Of a DNA stretch of 64,000 nucleotides, positions 32,768 through 41,353 are shown in pieces. The notes under the pieces are model-generated. The model made no database searches. It saw nothing but the letters and a program-made list of their open reading frames with translations, and was not told the origin of the DNA. The stretch is taken from NCBI GenBank assembly GCA_964370395.1, contig CAYJIZ010000014.1, positions 1 to 64,000 of the forward strand, read 5' to 3'. The stretch's first letter is position 1; the number at the start of each line of letters is the position of its first letter. Made by a program: the position numbers and the translations under genes. This DNA comes from JBGUVL01 sp964370395. GTDB taxonomy: Bacteria > Bacillota_I > Bacilli_A > Erysipelotrichales > Erysipelotrichaceae.

Positions 32768-33580
32768 GTTTAAAATAAAGGTTTCGATGACTTCTGCAAC
32801 CGCTCCTTCATTGTTATCACTATGGCATACATACTTACTGATCGCTTTGATTTCTTCGCGTGCATTGGCTACGGCACAACCTAACCCTGCTGCTTCAATC
32901 ATTTGCCAGTCATTTAAGTTATCCCCAATCGCAATGGTATCTTCGATTGCGATATTTAAATAATTAGCAAGATGGCGTAACCCAACTCCTTTGTCGATCC
33001 CGATACGATTCAACTCTAAATAACGATTGCTTGAAAAGGAAACAGCGATGTTGCCTTCTGTAATGGGTAACAAAGCTTCTTCAAGTTATTGTAAGTAAGG
33101 CATGTCCACTTTTTGAAAAATCATCTTAATGATTGTTTCGTCTTTTAAATCAGAAATATCATCTGTTTCTAAAAAGATTAAGTGTTCCCCAAACCCACTT
33201 ACCGCTTCGATTTCATCTGCGCTTGCATAATAGAAATGAATGCGATCCTTTAAAAAGATTTCCACACACAATCCTCTTTCTCTACCAAATTGGAACAACT
33301 GCTCACAAAGTGAGAAAGGAATCGGATTTACATCAATGGTTGTATTACTTTTGTTTTCAATAATAATACCACCGTTCGCTAAGATGGAATATTCGCTATC
33401 GCTGTCAATGTCTAAGGTTTCGTATAAATTTCCTAAAAACTTAGGACTGCGTCCACTACATGGAACAATTTTGACACCTAATTCTCTTGCTTTTTTAATA
33501 GCGTTTAAATTTCTTTGGCAAATGCTACGATTGTCATCGTAAAGTGTTTCGTCTAGATCGATTGCGATTAATTTGTACAT
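32750..33580 (-). pseudogene. Cof-type HAD phosphatase broken by an in-frame stop
   Basis: The frame from 33580 to 32750 encodes a complete 276-residue Cof-like HAD sugar phosphatase except for one TAA at 33088-33086 after ...VDMPYLQ. The first part has motif I (IAIDLDETLYDD) and motif II (VPCSGRSP); the second, in the same frame, has motif III/IV (IAIGDNLNDWQMIEAAG). No frameshift is needed: changing TAA to CAA or GAA restores the whole protein. As read, it would give a 164-residue piece without the metal-binding GDN-x-ND site, so it should be inactive. Either a recent nonsense mutation or a sequence error. Codon use and length otherwise look like a live gene. Confidence 0.85.
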
Positions 33581-33805
33581 AGTTATTTCCCCTTTGTATT
33601 ATTATATAGGATATTCGCAAATAAAAAAAGCGAAGAGAGGGATAAAGTTAGGATTTGGTAAGCAAAAAAGGATGTATTTTGTTTATCCCTTTTAATCTTT
33701 GTGTTATAGAAATTAGTAAATGGTAAGGATTTCATAATATTTGCTTTCTTTTTACGAATGCCCTAGGGTATAATGTACATATTGAATTAAAGGAGATTTA
33801 TTTAT
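33581..33805. other. Intergenic region with promoter of next gene
   Basis: AT-rich, no gene seen. TATAAT at 33769-33774 with a weak TTCTTT -35 (33746-33751) probably drives the downstream gene. Confidence 0.4.
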
Positions 33806-34417
33806 ATGGACCAAAATATTCTTATCGCAATTGTGATCGCGTTAATATTAACAGTTGTTATGTTCGTTGTATCGAAACGATTAAAAGCGAGCAAACAAAA
33901 CTTAATGATTTCTTATTTGCAAACTGGAAAGTTTGAAGAGTTTGAAAAACTGACAAATAGCTTTTTGGTAAAGATGCTATTTCCACGTTACAACATTGAA
34001 TACTTAAAATTAAATGCTTCTATCTTAGAAGGTGACGAAGCGAAGATTGAAGAGCAGTTTGATGGCTTATTAAAAGTGAAGAAAAGTAAGGTACAAACAG
34101 AAGACATTACGATGAAAGCATTCAACTATTATGTGGGTGTGGAAAACAAAGAGAGATGCAGTGAGTTGATGGAGACAATTAAGGGTTTTACCAACGAACG
34201 CATGGTACAAGAAGCAACGATTATGTATGATATTTTCATTTTGAAAAAAGGAAACCACATCGAAGAAGTAAGCAAGATGATGGAAGGTATGCCAGATGCC
34301 CAAAAAGGGGTTAACGAGTACTTATTGGCTGTTCAGTACGAAAATATTGGAGATTTAGAAAATGCGAAAAAGTATGAAATGTTGTCAAAAAAGCATTTAA
34401 GTAAGCCAATGAAATAA
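33806..34417 (+). CDS. Membrane-anchored helical-repeat protein, unknown function
   Basis: A 203-residue protein. One N-terminal membrane helix (about residues 5-22, LIAIVIALILTVVMFVV) is followed by a basic stretch and a cytoplasmic all-helical part that ends in a TPR-like unit (NEYLLAVQYENIGDLENAKKYEMLSKKH, about 166-193, read by its pattern). No family recognised. AAGGAG precedes the ATG. Short, own promoter and terminator. It could be a scaffold for membrane-associated partners. Confidence 0.7.
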   Translation: MDQNILIAIVIALILTVVMFVVSKRLKASKQNLMISYLQTGKFEEFEKLTNSFLVKMLFPRYNIEYLKLNASILEGDEAKIEEQFDGLLKVKKSKVQTEDITMKAFNYYVGVENKERCSELMETIKGFTNERMVQEATIMYDIFILKKGNHIEEVSKMMEGMPDAQKGVNEYLLAVQYENIGDLENAKKYEMLSKKHLSKPMK

Positions 34418-34434
34418 ACAATACATGAAAGAAT

Positions 34435-34466
34435 TAGCACATTTTAATAAATGTGTTATTTTTTTT
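34435..34466 (+). terminator. Terminator
   Basis: TAGCACATTT-TAAT-AAATGTGTTA with eight T's. Confidence 0.8.
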
Positions 34467-34486
34467 GTGAATTTTCCCATATTTGC

Positions 34487-34515
34487 TTGAAATACAAGTG
34501 TAAAAAAGGTACGAT
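34487..34515 (+). promoter_or_regulatory. Promoter of methyltransferase-GH3-GGDEF operon
   Basis: TTGAAA (34487-34492), 17-base spacer, TACGAT (34510-34515). Confidence 0.5.
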
Positions 34516-34545
34516 TTTAATGTAAAAAATTTCAAGGAGTAATGT

Positions 34546-35142
34546 ATGAACATAACAATGGGGATAATTGGCTTTCTATTTTGTTACTTATATGATGTCA
34601 ATCAAGTGAAATTACATAAGCAATATTTAAAGGGGAGCTTTTTTATCGGCAGTGCACTTATTTGCATTGCTTCGATTACGATGTTTATTACATCCTTTAC
34701 TTACTTTAACTTTACGATATTAGGGTTCTTGTATTTGTTATTGTATATTATTTTTTTAGGGTTACTTATTTACACTCTTTTTTTTGCGCTGCCCTTTGAT
34801 CAGACATACGCACAACAAGAAGTAAATAAGACGTATCGTGATGGTGTGTATGCACTATGTCGCCATCCTGGGTTTTGGTGTATGTTTTTTTTGTATTTGA
34901 TGCAAGCGTTCGCTTTTTCAACAAGCGAAGTATGGTGGGCATTCATTATTTTTAATAGTATGAATTTGATTTACATACTACTACAAGATTATTGGAGTTT
35001 TCCTAAGTTATTTGTTGATTATGAACAATATAAAAGAGCTGTACCATTTTTATTAATTAAGAAGAATAATGTTGCCAGATGTTGGCGAACATTAAAAAAA
35101 GGAGACGCTAATGAAACTAGAGGAGAAACTGAAGAAATATAG
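34546..35142 (+). CDS. ICMT/NnrU-like membrane methyltransferase
   Basis: A 198-residue membrane protein with about six helices. The signature DGVYALCRHPGFWCMFFLYL (about residues 98-117) matches the G-x-Y-x-x-x-R-H-P-x-Y/F-x core of isoprenylcysteine carboxyl methyltransferase and phospholipid methyltransferase families, which bind S-adenosylmethionine at the membrane face. A second family point, the Y-E-x-Y-K near residue 163 (VDYEQYKRAVPFLL), is also present. Substrate unknown; these enzymes methylate lipids, isoprenoid-modified groups or carboxyls. It starts an operon and overlaps the GH3 gene by 32 bases. Confidence 0.8.
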   Translation: MNITMGIIGFLFCYLYDVNQVKLHKQYLKGSFFIGSALICIASITMFITSFTYFNFTILGFLYLLLYIIFLGLLIYTLFFALPFDQTYAQQEVNKTYRDGVYALCRHPGFWCMFFLYLMQAFAFSTSEVWWAFIIFNSMNLIYILLQDYWSFPKLFVDYEQYKRAVPFLLIKKNNVARCWRTLKKGDANETRGETEEI

Positions 35143-36757
35143 TAAAGAAGAAATCTGGGTTGAATATTGTGGTTACTTGGATTTGGATATGGATGAATAC
35201 ATGCAAATTCAAAAGCGTTTAATGAGTGAACAAATTGAGATGTGGAAAAACAGTGGATTAGGAAAAGCGATTTTAAAGGATAAAGTCGTGAGTGATTTGG
35301 CTTCGTTTCGTAAGCATGTTCCACTTACCACATATGATGACTATGCCGATATTTTATTAAGTAAGAAAGTAGAGATGCTTCCTAGTAAACCATTGTTGTG
35401 GATTCAAACAACATGGGAAGGGGGAACGCGTCCCATAAAGGTAGCCCCTTATAGTGAAGGGATGTTAGCTACGTTTAAACGTAATGTAGCTGCTTGTTTA
35501 CTTCTTTCTACCGCAAAGTCACGTAATGATTTTGATGTAAGTAAAAAAGATAAGATATTATATGGGTTAGCACCGTTGCCTTATGCGACAGGTTTGTTGC
35601 CACTTGCTCTTGATGAAGAGATTGGTATTTCCTTTTTGCCACCAGTACAAGAAGCGATGCAACTGACTTTTTCGCAACGCAATAAGCTAGGGTTTAAAAT
35701 GGGGTTAAACAAAGGAATGGACTATTTCTTTGGTTTGGGTAGTGTTACCTATTATATTAGTAAGAGTTTAGAGAAGATGGCATCTTCAAAAAGCGATAAG
35801 AAAAGCAGTAGTGGTGGTGTTAAGTTAAGCAAGAATGCATACTTGAAAATGGCGCGTGCCAAACTACAATGCCAAAAGGAGCATCGTGAACTGAAACCAA
35901 AAGACTTGTTTCATTTAAAAGGGTTTATGGTTGCAGGAACAGACAATGCTTCCTACAAAGATGATTTGGAAGACTTATGGGGAATTCGTCCGATGGAAAT
36001 CTTTGCGGGAACAGAACCGACTTGTGTGGGAAGCGAAGCATGGGATAAAGATGGAATGTACTTTTTTCCAGATGCTTGTTTCTATGAATTTATTCCTTAT
36101 GAAGAGATGATGAAATGTCGCATTAATGAAAATTACCAACCGACAACCGTATTAATGGATGAAGTGGAAGAACACAAACGTTATGAACTGGTGATCTCGG
36201 TATTAAAAGGTGGGGCGTTTATGCGTTATCGCGTTGGGGATGTGTACCAATGTGTCGCACTTGCGAATTATAGTGAAAAAATTAAATTGCCACGTTTTGC
36301 TTATATTGATCGTGTACCTGATGTCATCGACATTGGGGGATTTACACGTATTACGAAAAATTCGATTGATCGTGTTATCAATTTAGCGAATTTAGAAATT
36401 GAAAATTATGTTGCATGCAAGGAATACAATGAAGAGAAACGGCCATATCTTCATATGTATGTGGAATTAAAGGAAGATAGTACGCTTACGCATGCCATAT
36501 CGCATCGTGTGTTAAAAGAACATTTGAGTGTGTACTTTAAGTATGTTGATGCGGATTATGAAGACTTAAAGAAAATATTGGGTGTCGATCCACTTACGAT
36601 TACCATATTACGTAATGGAACCTTCGCTCATTATGAAAAAAGGAAAGGGAAGACACTTTATCAGATTAATCCTGATAAAGTTGATGTGATGTCTTTGTTA
36701 GAAATTCAAAATGAAGATTATCGCAGTAATGAACATGGAGGACTCTGCTATGACTAG
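35111..36757 (+). CDS. GH3-family acyl-adenylating enzyme
   Basis: A 548-residue protein of the GH3 (auxin-responsive) family. Plant GH3 enzymes activate a carboxylic acid with ATP and join it to an amino acid. Features: N-terminal helical start, WIQTTWEGGTRPIKVAPYS in place of the first nucleotide motif (SSGTTxGxxK-like, about residues 95-113), then IFAGTEPTCVGSEA and FFPDACFYEFIPYEE (about 295-337; family motif for nucleotide and F-x-E-F-I-P), and RYRVGDVYQC (the Y-R-x-G-D motif). Bacterial members are poorly studied. AAGGAG precedes ATG 35111. Substrates are unknown. Confidence 0.82.
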   Translation: MKLEEKLKKYSKEEIWVEYCGYLDLDMDEYMQIQKRLMSEQIEMWKNSGLGKAILKDKVVSDLASFRKHVPLTTYDDYADILLSKKVEMLPSKPLLWIQTTWEGGTRPIKVAPYSEGMLATFKRNVAACLLLSTAKSRNDFDVSKKDKILYGLAPLPYATGLLPLALDEEIGISFLPPVQEAMQLTFSQRNKLGFKMGLNKGMDYFFGLGSVTYYISKSLEKMASSKSDKKSSSGGVKLSKNAYLKMARAKLQCQKEHRELKPKDLFHLKGFMVAGTDNASYKDDLEDLWGIRPMEIFAGTEPTCVGSEAWDKDGMYFFPDACFYEFIPYEEMMKCRINENYQPTTVLMDEVEEHKRYELVISVLKGGAFMRYRVGDVYQCVALANYSEKIKLPRFAYIDRVPDVIDIGGFTRITKNSIDRVINLANLEIENYVACKEYNEEKRPYLHMYVELKEDSTLTHAISHRVLKEHLSVYFKYVDADYEDLKKILGVDPLTITILRNGTFAHYEKRKGKTLYQINPDKVDVMSLLEIQNEDYRSNEHGGLCYD

Positions 36758-39281
36758 TTTTTCAACTCTTTCCATTATTGCACTACTTTGTTACTTGTTT
36801 ATTTTCCTTGCGATGTTAGCTTCGCAAAAAAATAAAGTAATCAAATCATTTATGCGTGTATTAATCGCAATGATTTTGTGGACAAGTGGAAGTTTCATCA
36901 TGCGTATTGAAATGGAACAATTGTTTTCCTTTGGATACCATGTATCGATATTAGGGTTATGCTTAATGCCTTATGCATTCTTTGAATTTTTCACCCAATA
37001 CTTATACAATTCCAAAAGCAAAGATTCGTACATATGGTTAATTATTTTTGGTGGCGTTTTCGTTATCAACTATTTTACTGGATTCTTCTTAGCAGAACCA
37101 CATGAAGTTATCGTTGGTGGTAGCATTATGTACGTTTATGATGTTGGAATTGGTGCGTATATTTTATTTGTATTATTTGCGACATATCTGATTTATTCGA
37201 TTGTATTATTAGTGAAAGTAATCCAACGTAAAAAAGAGTTGTTGAAAGAATTGGTACCCATCTTTTTGGGAATCGCTTTATTAGTAATTGGGAATGTGGT
37301 TGTTATCTTACCAGTGTTCAAAGGTTTTCCAACGGATATTGTAGCTGGTATCTTCAACGCCTTCTTAATGTTTTATGCACTTTATCGCCGTCGTTTATTC
37401 AAATTGACTTTGCTTGTATCAAGAGCGAACTGCTATGTTATTGCAGCGGTGATGACCTTTGTCTTCTTCTTTAATGCCTTTGGACCAATTAAAGATAGTG
37501 TGATGTTAATTCCAGGATTAAGCATTCAACAAGTCGTCATGATTATTTCTGCGGCATTTACGATTGTGACATCACTATTGTACATCGTATTAAAAAGCTT
37601 TATTGACCATGTGTTTATTAAAGATGAAGTGCGTCAAAATGAAAATTTAAAAGCCTTTTCTTCCAATGTATCCAAAACGTTAAATCGTTCTGAGATCATT
37701 GCGGATGTAGCGACGATGATTAATGATACAATCTCTACCAAACATCTGTACATTTGTTTGGAAGATGAAAAGGGTGATTACACGATGGTGTATGGAAACT
37801 CTTTGTTTACTTCGAATCAAGAAGTGTTCAAAAAGGAAAATCCTATCGTGCAAAAAGCAAAAGAGAGCGAAACGATTTTTACGTATGCTAACTTTAAACG
37901 CTCATTGCGTTTTCGCTCGATGTGGGAAAAAGAAAAAGACCAATTTAAAAAATTGGAAATTGATACGATTGTGCCAATTCGTAATGAATCGTTAGTAGGG
38001 ATGATCTTACTCTCTAGAAAAAGCAATGGTTCGCTTTACCATTACCATGATTTAAACTTCTTAACTTCGATTGCCTCTATTTGTGCCATTGCCTTAAACA
38101 ATGCGAAGATGTATGAGAAAGTGTACATGGAAGCGCGTATCGATGATTTAACAGGATTGCATAATCGAAAGTATTTCTATGAAAAGTTAAATGAGTTATT
38201 CTCGATTTATAAACAAAAAGCGTTAACACTTATTTTAGTAAGTGTTGATGATGTCCGTTTGTACAATCAATTATATGGAAACAAAGAAGGGGACAAAGCG
38301 TTAGTAAGCATTGCCTCTATCATTGCTGACTTTGTGCAGACCCATGGGACCGCAGCGCGTCTTGGGGGGAAAGAGTTTGCTATCTTATTACCGGAATACA
38401 ATATTATGGAAGCACAGATGATGGCGGAAACGATTCGTGAATCAATTGAAAAGATGAGCCAAGAAGATAGTGACTTCAAACACAAAAGTATTAGTGCTAG
38501 TTTTGGTATTAGTAGTATCCCTTATTTGGCAACGACACAAGATCAATTGATGGACTATGCGAACCATGCCTTGTACCAAGCCAAACGCAGTGGGAAAAAC
38601 TGTGTGTATATCTACAATGAAAGCAATCATAAAACGAGCAAAGAAAGCAGTCCGAAGAAAAAAGCATCGGTGTATTCAGAATATGCACCAACGATTTATG
38701 CATTAACGGCTGCCATTAATACCAAAGACCATTATACCTTTACCCATTCTTCTAATGTTGCATACTATGCAACAGCACTAGGAAGAGCTTGTGGGTTAAA
38801 TGAAGATGTGATTGAAATACTTAAAGAGTCAGCCTTGTTGCATGATATTGGAAAGATTGGTATTTCTGAGCATATCTTAAACAAAACAGGACGATTAAGT
38901 GAAGAGGAATTCCAAGTGATGAAATCACATGTGGATGCTTCCATTGGTATTATTCGCCACTTGCCTTCGCTTGATTACTTAATTCCAGCCGTTATTTCGC
39001 ATCATGAGCGATATGATGGAAAAGGATACCCTAGAGGAATTGGAAAAGAAGACATTCCGTTATTAGGACGTATCTTATGTGTTGCGGATTCCTTTGATGC
39101 GATGACATCATCGCGTTCCTATAAAGAAGCGTATTCACTTGAATTCTCTATGCAAGAGTTAGAGAAAAACAAGGGAACACAATTTGATCCACATTTAGTT
39201 GATGTTTTCTTATCACTATTAAAAGAAGAACAAATTGCTGTGCAAGGAAACCGTCGTTTACAAGAACAAATCGTATCATAA
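36750..39281 (+). CDS. 7TM-GAF-GGDEF-HD-GYP signalling protein
   Basis: An 843-residue membrane protein. Residues 1-250 hold about seven to eight helices of the 7TM histidine-kinase N-terminal type. A GAF-like domain follows (about 300-460), then a GGDEF domain (ARIDDLTGLHNRKYFYEKL) whose signature is GGKEF (539-543), so it is probably inactive as a cyclase. A complete HD-GYP domain follows, with His698-Asp699 in LLHDIGKIG and HHERYDGKGYPRG at 751-763, so the protein likely degrades cyclic di-GMP or another dinucleotide. GGAGGA precedes ATG 36750, which lies inside the end of the GH3 gene. Confidence 0.9.
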   Translation: MTSFSTLSIIALLCYLFIFLAMLASQKNKVIKSFMRVLIAMILWTSGSFIMRIEMEQLFSFGYHVSILGLCLMPYAFFEFFTQYLYNSKSKDSYIWLIIFGGVFVINYFTGFFLAEPHEVIVGGSIMYVYDVGIGAYILFVLFATYLIYSIVLLVKVIQRKKELLKELVPIFLGIALLVIGNVVVILPVFKGFPTDIVAGIFNAFLMFYALYRRRLFKLTLLVSRANCYVIAAVMTFVFFFNAFGPIKDSVMLIPGLSIQQVVMIISAAFTIVTSLLYIVLKSFIDHVFIKDEVRQNENLKAFSSNVSKTLNRSEIIADVATMINDTISTKHLYICLEDEKGDYTMVYGNSLFTSNQEVFKKENPIVQKAKESETIFTYANFKRSLRFRSMWEKEKDQFKKLEIDTIVPIRNESLVGMILLSRKSNGSLYHYHDLNFLTSIASICAIALNNAKMYEKVYMEARIDDLTGLHNRKYFYEKLNELFSIYKQKALTLILVSVDDVRLYNQLYGNKEGDKALVSIASIIADFVQTHGTAARLGGKEFAILLPEYNIMEAQMMAETIRESIEKMSQEDSDFKHKSISASFGISSIPYLATTQDQLMDYANHALYQAKRSGKNCVYIYNESNHKTSKESSPKKKASVYSEYAPTIYALTAAINTKDHYTFTHSSNVAYYATALGRACGLNEDVIEILKESALLHDIGKIGISEHILNKTGRLSEEEFQVMKSHVDASIGIIRHLPSLDYLIPAVISHHERYDGKGYPRGIGKEDIPLLGRILCVADSFDAMTSSRSYKEAYSLEFSMQELEKNKGTQFDPHLVDVFLSLLKEEQIAVQGNRRLQEQIVS

Positions 39282-39286
39282 AGTAT

Positions 39287-39320
39287 AGCGCAAGCGACTT
39301 CGTGTCATTTGCGCTTTTTC
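39287..39320 (+). terminator. Terminator of the GH3 operon
   Basis: AGCGCAA / TTGCGCT with an inner GAC-TTCG-GTC-like loop and TTTTTC after it. Confidence 0.75.
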
Positions 39321-39338
39321 TTTTGCTTTATTAAGCAA

Positions 39339-39358
39339 TCTTTATACTATCTTAATAC
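39339..39358 (+). promoter_or_regulatory. KdpE-type direct repeat upstream of kdpF
   Basis: TCTTTATAC (39339-39347) and TCTTAATAC (39350-39358), repeated with an 11-base period and followed by GTTA. OmpR-family regulators bind direct repeats of this spacing. The same element stands before kdpD. Confidence 0.65.
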
Positions 39359-39433
39359 GTTAGGCGATATTGTTTACAGCATCTTAAATACTACTTCTCT
39401 ATACTTGGTATATAGATAAGAGGAGGACGTATT

Positions 39434-39523
39434 ATGAACATTGTACGTATTATTATCGCTGTTATCGCGATTGTATTAGTAATCTATTATGGTTATCTTC
39501 TAATGAAAGGAGAAAAGCAATAA
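39434..39523 (+). CDS. kdpF: KdpF, small potassium-ATPase subunit
   Basis: A 29-residue single-helix membrane peptide: MNIVRIIIAVIAIVLVIYYG, then YLLMKGEKQ. It is the typical size and form of KdpF, which stabilises the KdpABC complex. AGGAGG (39421-39426) lies before the ATG. The stop codon TAA shares one base with the kdpA ATG (TAATG), a sign of translational coupling. Too short to be called reliably by length alone, but position and form are convincing. Confidence 0.85.
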   Translation: MNIVRIIIAVIAIVLVIYYGYLLMKGEKQ

Positions 39524-41340
39524 TGACTTCCATCGTACTTGAATATGGACTTTATTTAGTACTGTTAGTAGTACTAGCTTATCCTTTGGGATTGTATATT
39601 AAAAAGGTAATGCATAACGAACATACTTTTTTAGATCGTATCTTACAACCCTGCGAGCGAGGTATTTATCGTTTGCTTAATATCAAACAAAAGGAAGAGA
39701 TGACATGGAAAAAATATGCACTAAGTGTATTATGGTTTTCCTTATTTAGTTTATTGATTGTTTTCTTGTTGCAAATGCTACAAGGATATTTACCGATGAA
39801 TCCAGAAGGAATGGACAACGTATCTTGGGATTTATCATTTAATACAGCAGTTAGTTTCATTACGAACACAAACTGGCAAGCGTACAGTGGAGAAGCGATT
39901 TTGAGCTACTTCACACAAGCGATGGCATTGTGTGTTCAAAACTTTGTTTCAGCGGCAACTGGTATTGCCGTATTGTTTGCATTAGTACGTGGGTTTTCAC
40001 GTGTTAAAACAAAATTAATAGGAAACTACTTCGTCGATATGACACGTATTATTTTGTATATTTTAATTCCACTAAACATCGTGTTAGGTATCGCTTTGGT
40101 TGGTGGTGGTGTCGTACAAAGTATGGATGGACACAAAGAAGTGGCATTAATTGAACCGATTGCCGTAGATGCACAAAACAACGTGTTAGAAGATGCACAA
40201 ATTGATATGGATAAAAAAATTGTTTACATCGATGGCAAAGAAGTCAAAGATGCACAAATTGTGGATAAGCAATTTATGCCACTTGGGCCTGCTGCTTCAC
40301 AAGTAGCAATTAAACAAAGTGGAACCAATGGGGGAGGATTCATGGGAACCAACTCTGCTCACCCATTAGAAAATCCAAATCCTTATACTAATATATTAGA
40401 GATGTTATCCATCTTATTAATCCCTGCTGCGCTTTGTTTCACATTTGGAAAAAGTGTCGGTAGCAAAAAACAGGGAATGGCAATTTTCTCAGCGATGTTC
40501 TTATGTTTGGTGGTAGCGCTAAGTTGTATTGCGGTAAACGAACAAGTAGCAACCAAACAATTAGCCCAAGATGGCATTGTCGATATTTCCATGCAACAAC
40601 AAGCGGGTGGAAATATGGAAGGAAAAGAAGCGCGATTTGGTATTGCTGCTTCCTCAACTTGGGCAGCGTTTACGACAAGTGCTTCCAGTGGGTCTGTAAA
40701 CTCGATGTTAGATAGTTACACGCCATTGGGTGGAATGGTTACGATGTTGTTAATGCAACTGGGAGAAGTCATTTTTGGTGGTGTTGGTAGTGGATTGTAT
40801 GGGATGTTAGCCTTTGCAATCTTAACTGTCTTTATCGCTGGATTAATGGTAGGAAGAACCCCAGAGTTCTTATCAAAGAAAATAGAGCCATATGAAATGA
40901 AATACGCAGTGCTTGTCTGTTTGGCAACACCGATTGCGATTTTAGTAGGAAGTGGTATTGCTGCCATTGTACCTAGTGTAATGGGTAGTGTACAAGATAG
41001 TGGGGCACATGGATTTTCAGAAATGTTGTATGCCTTTTCTTCCGCAGGAGGAAACAATGGATCTGCCTTTGCTGGATTCAATGCGAATACCCCATTCTTA
41101 AATATTAGTTTAGGTCTTGTGATGTTGTTTGCTCGCTTTGTGCCAATTATTGGAACCTTAGCCATTGCTGGTAGTTTAGCCCAAAAGAAAAAACTAGCAG
41201 TAAGCGCAGGGACATTATCGACAACGAGCGTTATGTTTGTTTTCTTATTAGTATTTGTTGTGTTACTAATTGGAGCATTAAGTTTCTTACCAGCATTGGC
41301 ATTAGGTCCAATTGCTGAGTTCTTTACACAACTAGGATAG
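39523..41340 (+). CDS. kdpA: Potassium-transporting ATPase subunit A
   Basis: A 605-residue membrane channel subunit of the KdpFABC pump. The four pore segments are present: FITNTNWQAYSGE, KQSGTNGGGFMGTNSAHP, FSSAGGNNGSAFAG and FARFVPIIGTLAIAGSL. It is about 45 residues longer than the Escherichia coli protein; the extra sequence is a loop around residues 205-250 (from DGHKEVALIEPIAVDAQNN to KEVKDAQIVDKQ), in the outer-facing region before the second pore segment. KdpA selects K+ for uptake under potassium limitation. Coupled to kdpF upstream and 13 bases from kdpB. Confidence 0.97.
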   Translation: MTSIVLEYGLYLVLLVVLAYPLGLYIKKVMHNEHTFLDRILQPCERGIYRLLNIKQKEEMTWKKYALSVLWFSLFSLLIVFLLQMLQGYLPMNPEGMDNVSWDLSFNTAVSFITNTNWQAYSGEAILSYFTQAMALCVQNFVSAATGIAVLFALVRGFSRVKTKLIGNYFVDMTRIILYILIPLNIVLGIALVGGGVVQSMDGHKEVALIEPIAVDAQNNVLEDAQIDMDKKIVYIDGKEVKDAQIVDKQFMPLGPAASQVAIKQSGTNGGGFMGTNSAHPLENPNPYTNILEMLSILLIPAALCFTFGKSVGSKKQGMAIFSAMFLCLVVALSCIAVNEQVATKQLAQDGIVDISMQQQAGGNMEGKEARFGIAASSTWAAFTTSASSGSVNSMLDSYTPLGGMVTMLLMQLGEVIFGGVGSGLYGMLAFAILTVFIAGLMVGRTPEFLSKKIEPYEMKYAVLVCLATPIAILVGSGIAAIVPSVMGSVQDSGAHGFSEMLYAFSSAGGNNGSAFAGFNANTPFLNISLGLVMLFARFVPIIGTLAIAGSLAQKKKLAVSAGTLSTTSVMFVFLLVFVVLLIGALSFLPALALGPIAEFFTQLG

Positions 41341-41353
41341 GAGGAAGTCAATT

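Noticed and set aside
39282..39433. Cyclic-di-AMP riboswitch before kdpF
   Set aside because: The leader is too short and lacks the conserved core sequences; the direct repeats explain control better.
40716..41351. 211-codon open frame antisense to kdpA
   Set aside because: The sense frame has all pore motifs; the antisense frame shows no domain and is the usual shadow of a hydrophobic gene.
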